Below are positions 6,510-7,119 of a stretch of 7,119 nucleotides of DNA, in pieces. The notes beneath the pieces were generated by a model that saw nothing but the letters and a program-made list of their open reading frames with translations, made no database searches and was not told the origin of the DNA. Source of the DNA: 66-474 sp964489055. GTDB taxonomy: Bacteria; Pseudomonadota; Gammaproteobacteria; Xanthomonadales; Rhodanobacteraceae. Position numbers and translations under genes: made by a program. The stretch lies in NCBI GenBank assembly GCA_964489055.1, contig CAZAXF010000102.1:1-7119 (forward strand). Reading direction: 5' to 3'. Positions within the stretch are counted from its first letter, which is position 1. Each line of letters starts with the position of its first letter.

Positions 6510-6599
6510 ACCGCCCCCAAAGCGCCGGATAAAAACACGACGGTACGGCACCTGCGAACGCTCCGGTAGCGGACAGGTTCTTGATCTCGTGTAGGAATT

Positions 6600-6676
6600 T
6601 TCCGATTGACAGCCCCGCCTCAGCGCGGGACCATCCCGATACCGGCCCCAGGTTGGGGGTAGACTTGGCGTTAGCC
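6600..6676 (+). other. attI-like integron insertion site
   Basis: This lies between the divergent intI gene and the first cassette, where attI belongs. The crossover falls at 6670/6671 in GGCG|TTAGCC, a G|TTRRRY-type core with one departure (C at the third R). The outer limits are approximate, since integrase-binding repeats of attI sites are not conserved enough to read by eye. Two small hairpins lie in it: CCCGC/GCGGG (6614-6629) and CCCC/GGGG (about 6647-6659). Confidence 0.75.
6606..6665 (+). promoter_or_regulatory. Possible cassette promoter (Pc)
   Basis: Two partial signals point toward the cassette. A perfect TTGACA -35 (6606-6611) is followed 17 bases later by a poor -10, GACCAT (6629-6634). 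A TAGACT -10-like box (6660-6665) lies within GGTAGACTTGGCG just before the crossover but has no matching -35. Integrons normally carry Pc in this region to express the first cassettes, so either is plausible. Neither is complete. Confidence 0.4.
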
Positions 6677-7117
6677 GTCAAATGTTGCGACTCGGCGTCC
6701 TTGTAGTCATCTGTTCACTGCTCTGCGGGTGTTACCCTCGCGCGGCAGGGAACGATCCGGTTGGCCAAAAGCTACAAACCAAGTTCACGCCGGTTGTCGT
6801 TGCCATCCACGCGTATCAACAAAAGCACGGCGTGCTCCCCGGCAACTTGGCGCTGCTTGTTCCAGAGTTTCTTGCTCAGCTCCCGGCAAATGACCCATCG
6901 TCAGGTGTCACCTACAATCTCAACGTTGCGCAAGGTACTTTCACATTTCTATACACACCGTCTTGGCCGAGTCCCGGCCGCGGTTCGTGCTCCACAACCA
7001 TTAAGCAGGTCAATTGGCAATGTGCGGGTTTCATGTAAATTCAGCGTTGCCGGCTAACAACTCGGTCAACCGGACGCAAATCCCGCTGCGCGGTCTTTGC
7101 GCCGGTTACCTCGGGCG
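6671..7117 (+). mobile_element. First integron gene cassette
   Basis: The cassette runs from the attI crossover to the crossover inside its own attC (G|TT at 7117-7119). The boundary is confirmed internally: its first six bases, TTAGCC, preceded by the attC G, give GTTAGCC, the exact complement of the inverted core GGCTAAC at 7052-7058. That pairing is expected of a cassette that once circularised. It carries one gene in the usual orientation, with about 10 bases of leader and 13 bases between stop codon and attC. Base composition is visibly less GC-rich than in the host genes. Confidence 0.9.
6682..7038 (+). CDS. Cassette-encoded small putative lipoprotein, function unknown
   Basis: A 118-residue protein. 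Residues 1-17 form a short hydrophobic leader (LGVLVVICSLLCGC) ending in a lipobox-like LCGC with Cys17 as candidate lipidation site; Cys at -2 is off-consensus, so simple signal-peptidase I processing is possible. The mature part resembles the globular half of type II secretion/type IV pilin-like proteins: a helix VVVAIHAYQQKHGVLP, then LxxLVPEFLAQLPxxDP, then beta-strand-like VTYNLNVAQGTFTFLYT. The pilin-type N-terminal helix is missing, so it is not itself a pseudopilin. Two further cysteines (about 102 and 113) could form a disulfide in the periplasm. The ATG at 6682 has no Shine-Dalgarno, as is common for first cassettes expressed from a promoter in attI. No specific function can be assigned. 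Confidence 0.8.
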   Translation: MLRLGVLVVICSLLCGCYPRAAGNDPVGQKLQTKFTPVVVAIHAYQQKHGVLPGNLALLVPEFLAQLPANDPSSGVTYNLNVAQGTFTFLYTPSWPSPGRGSCSTTIKQVNWQCAGFM

Positions 7118-7119
7118 TT
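7052..7119 (+). other. attC site (59-base element), cut by the window end
   Basis: The inverted core GGCTAAC (7052-7058) is followed by spacer AACTC, then GGTCAACCGG. This pairs with CCGGTTACC (7102-7110) leaving one unpaired C, the extrahelical-base pattern integrase uses to choose the strand. Inner arms CGCAAA/TTTGCG and a CCGC/GCGG tip complete the hairpin, and the site ends TCGGGCGTT at the crossover G|TT. The remaining RRRY bases and the next cassette lie outside the window. Confidence 0.92.

Noticed and set aside
4953..6569. Plus-strand open frame of more than 500 codons crossing copy 4 and intI
   Set aside because: It begins in a repeat and then reads antisense through the integrase. 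The protein has no recognisable domain and the minus-strand IntI is unambiguous.

Overview
The window looks like chromosomal DNA of a high-GC gammaproteobacterium, most likely from the Xanthomonadales (Rhodanobacter/Dyella/Xanthomonas-like). This rests on strong GC bias at third codon positions, the style of the interspersed repeats, and the presence of a chromosomal-type integron. The genus is an inference.

Layout, left to right. Positions 1-500 carry no gene. They hold nested repeats: the end of one copy and a full second copy of a roughly 220-230 bp miniature inverted-repeat element, the second inserted into an older hairpin repeat. Then come an AI-2E/PerM-family membrane permease (566-1723) and a TPR plus aspartyl/asparaginyl beta-hydroxylase-domain protein (1781-3109), both on the plus strand. 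A third, inverted copy of the element (3160-3389) sits in the gap where the hydroxylase gene converges on uppP/bacA, undecaprenyl-diphosphatase (minus strand, 3408-4202). Divergent from uppP is a small gene for a predicted papain-like/C39-like cysteine peptidase (4395-4934). A fourth copy of the element (5019-5241) follows.

The right end (5484-7119) is the head of an integron. The integrase gene intI (minus strand, 5484-6509) keeps every catalytic residue but has one in-frame TAA. It is divergent from an attI-like junction (crossover 6670/6671), a first gene cassette (6671-7117) encoding a small lipoprotein-like protein, and that cassette's attC site, which runs off the window edge at its crossover. 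The first six bases of the cassette complete the inverted core of the attC exactly, which fixes the cassette boundaries.

Two things deserve most attention. One is the miniature element family: three full copies have matching ends and flanking 8-bp target duplications, two perfect and one 7/8. No transposase for it is encoded here. The other is the integron, whose integrase is broken by a single nonsense codon while its recombination sites look intact. uppP belongs to cell-envelope lipid-carrier recycling. The other host genes show no obvious joint pathway, and apart from the first two (57 bp apart, same strand) nothing looks operonic.
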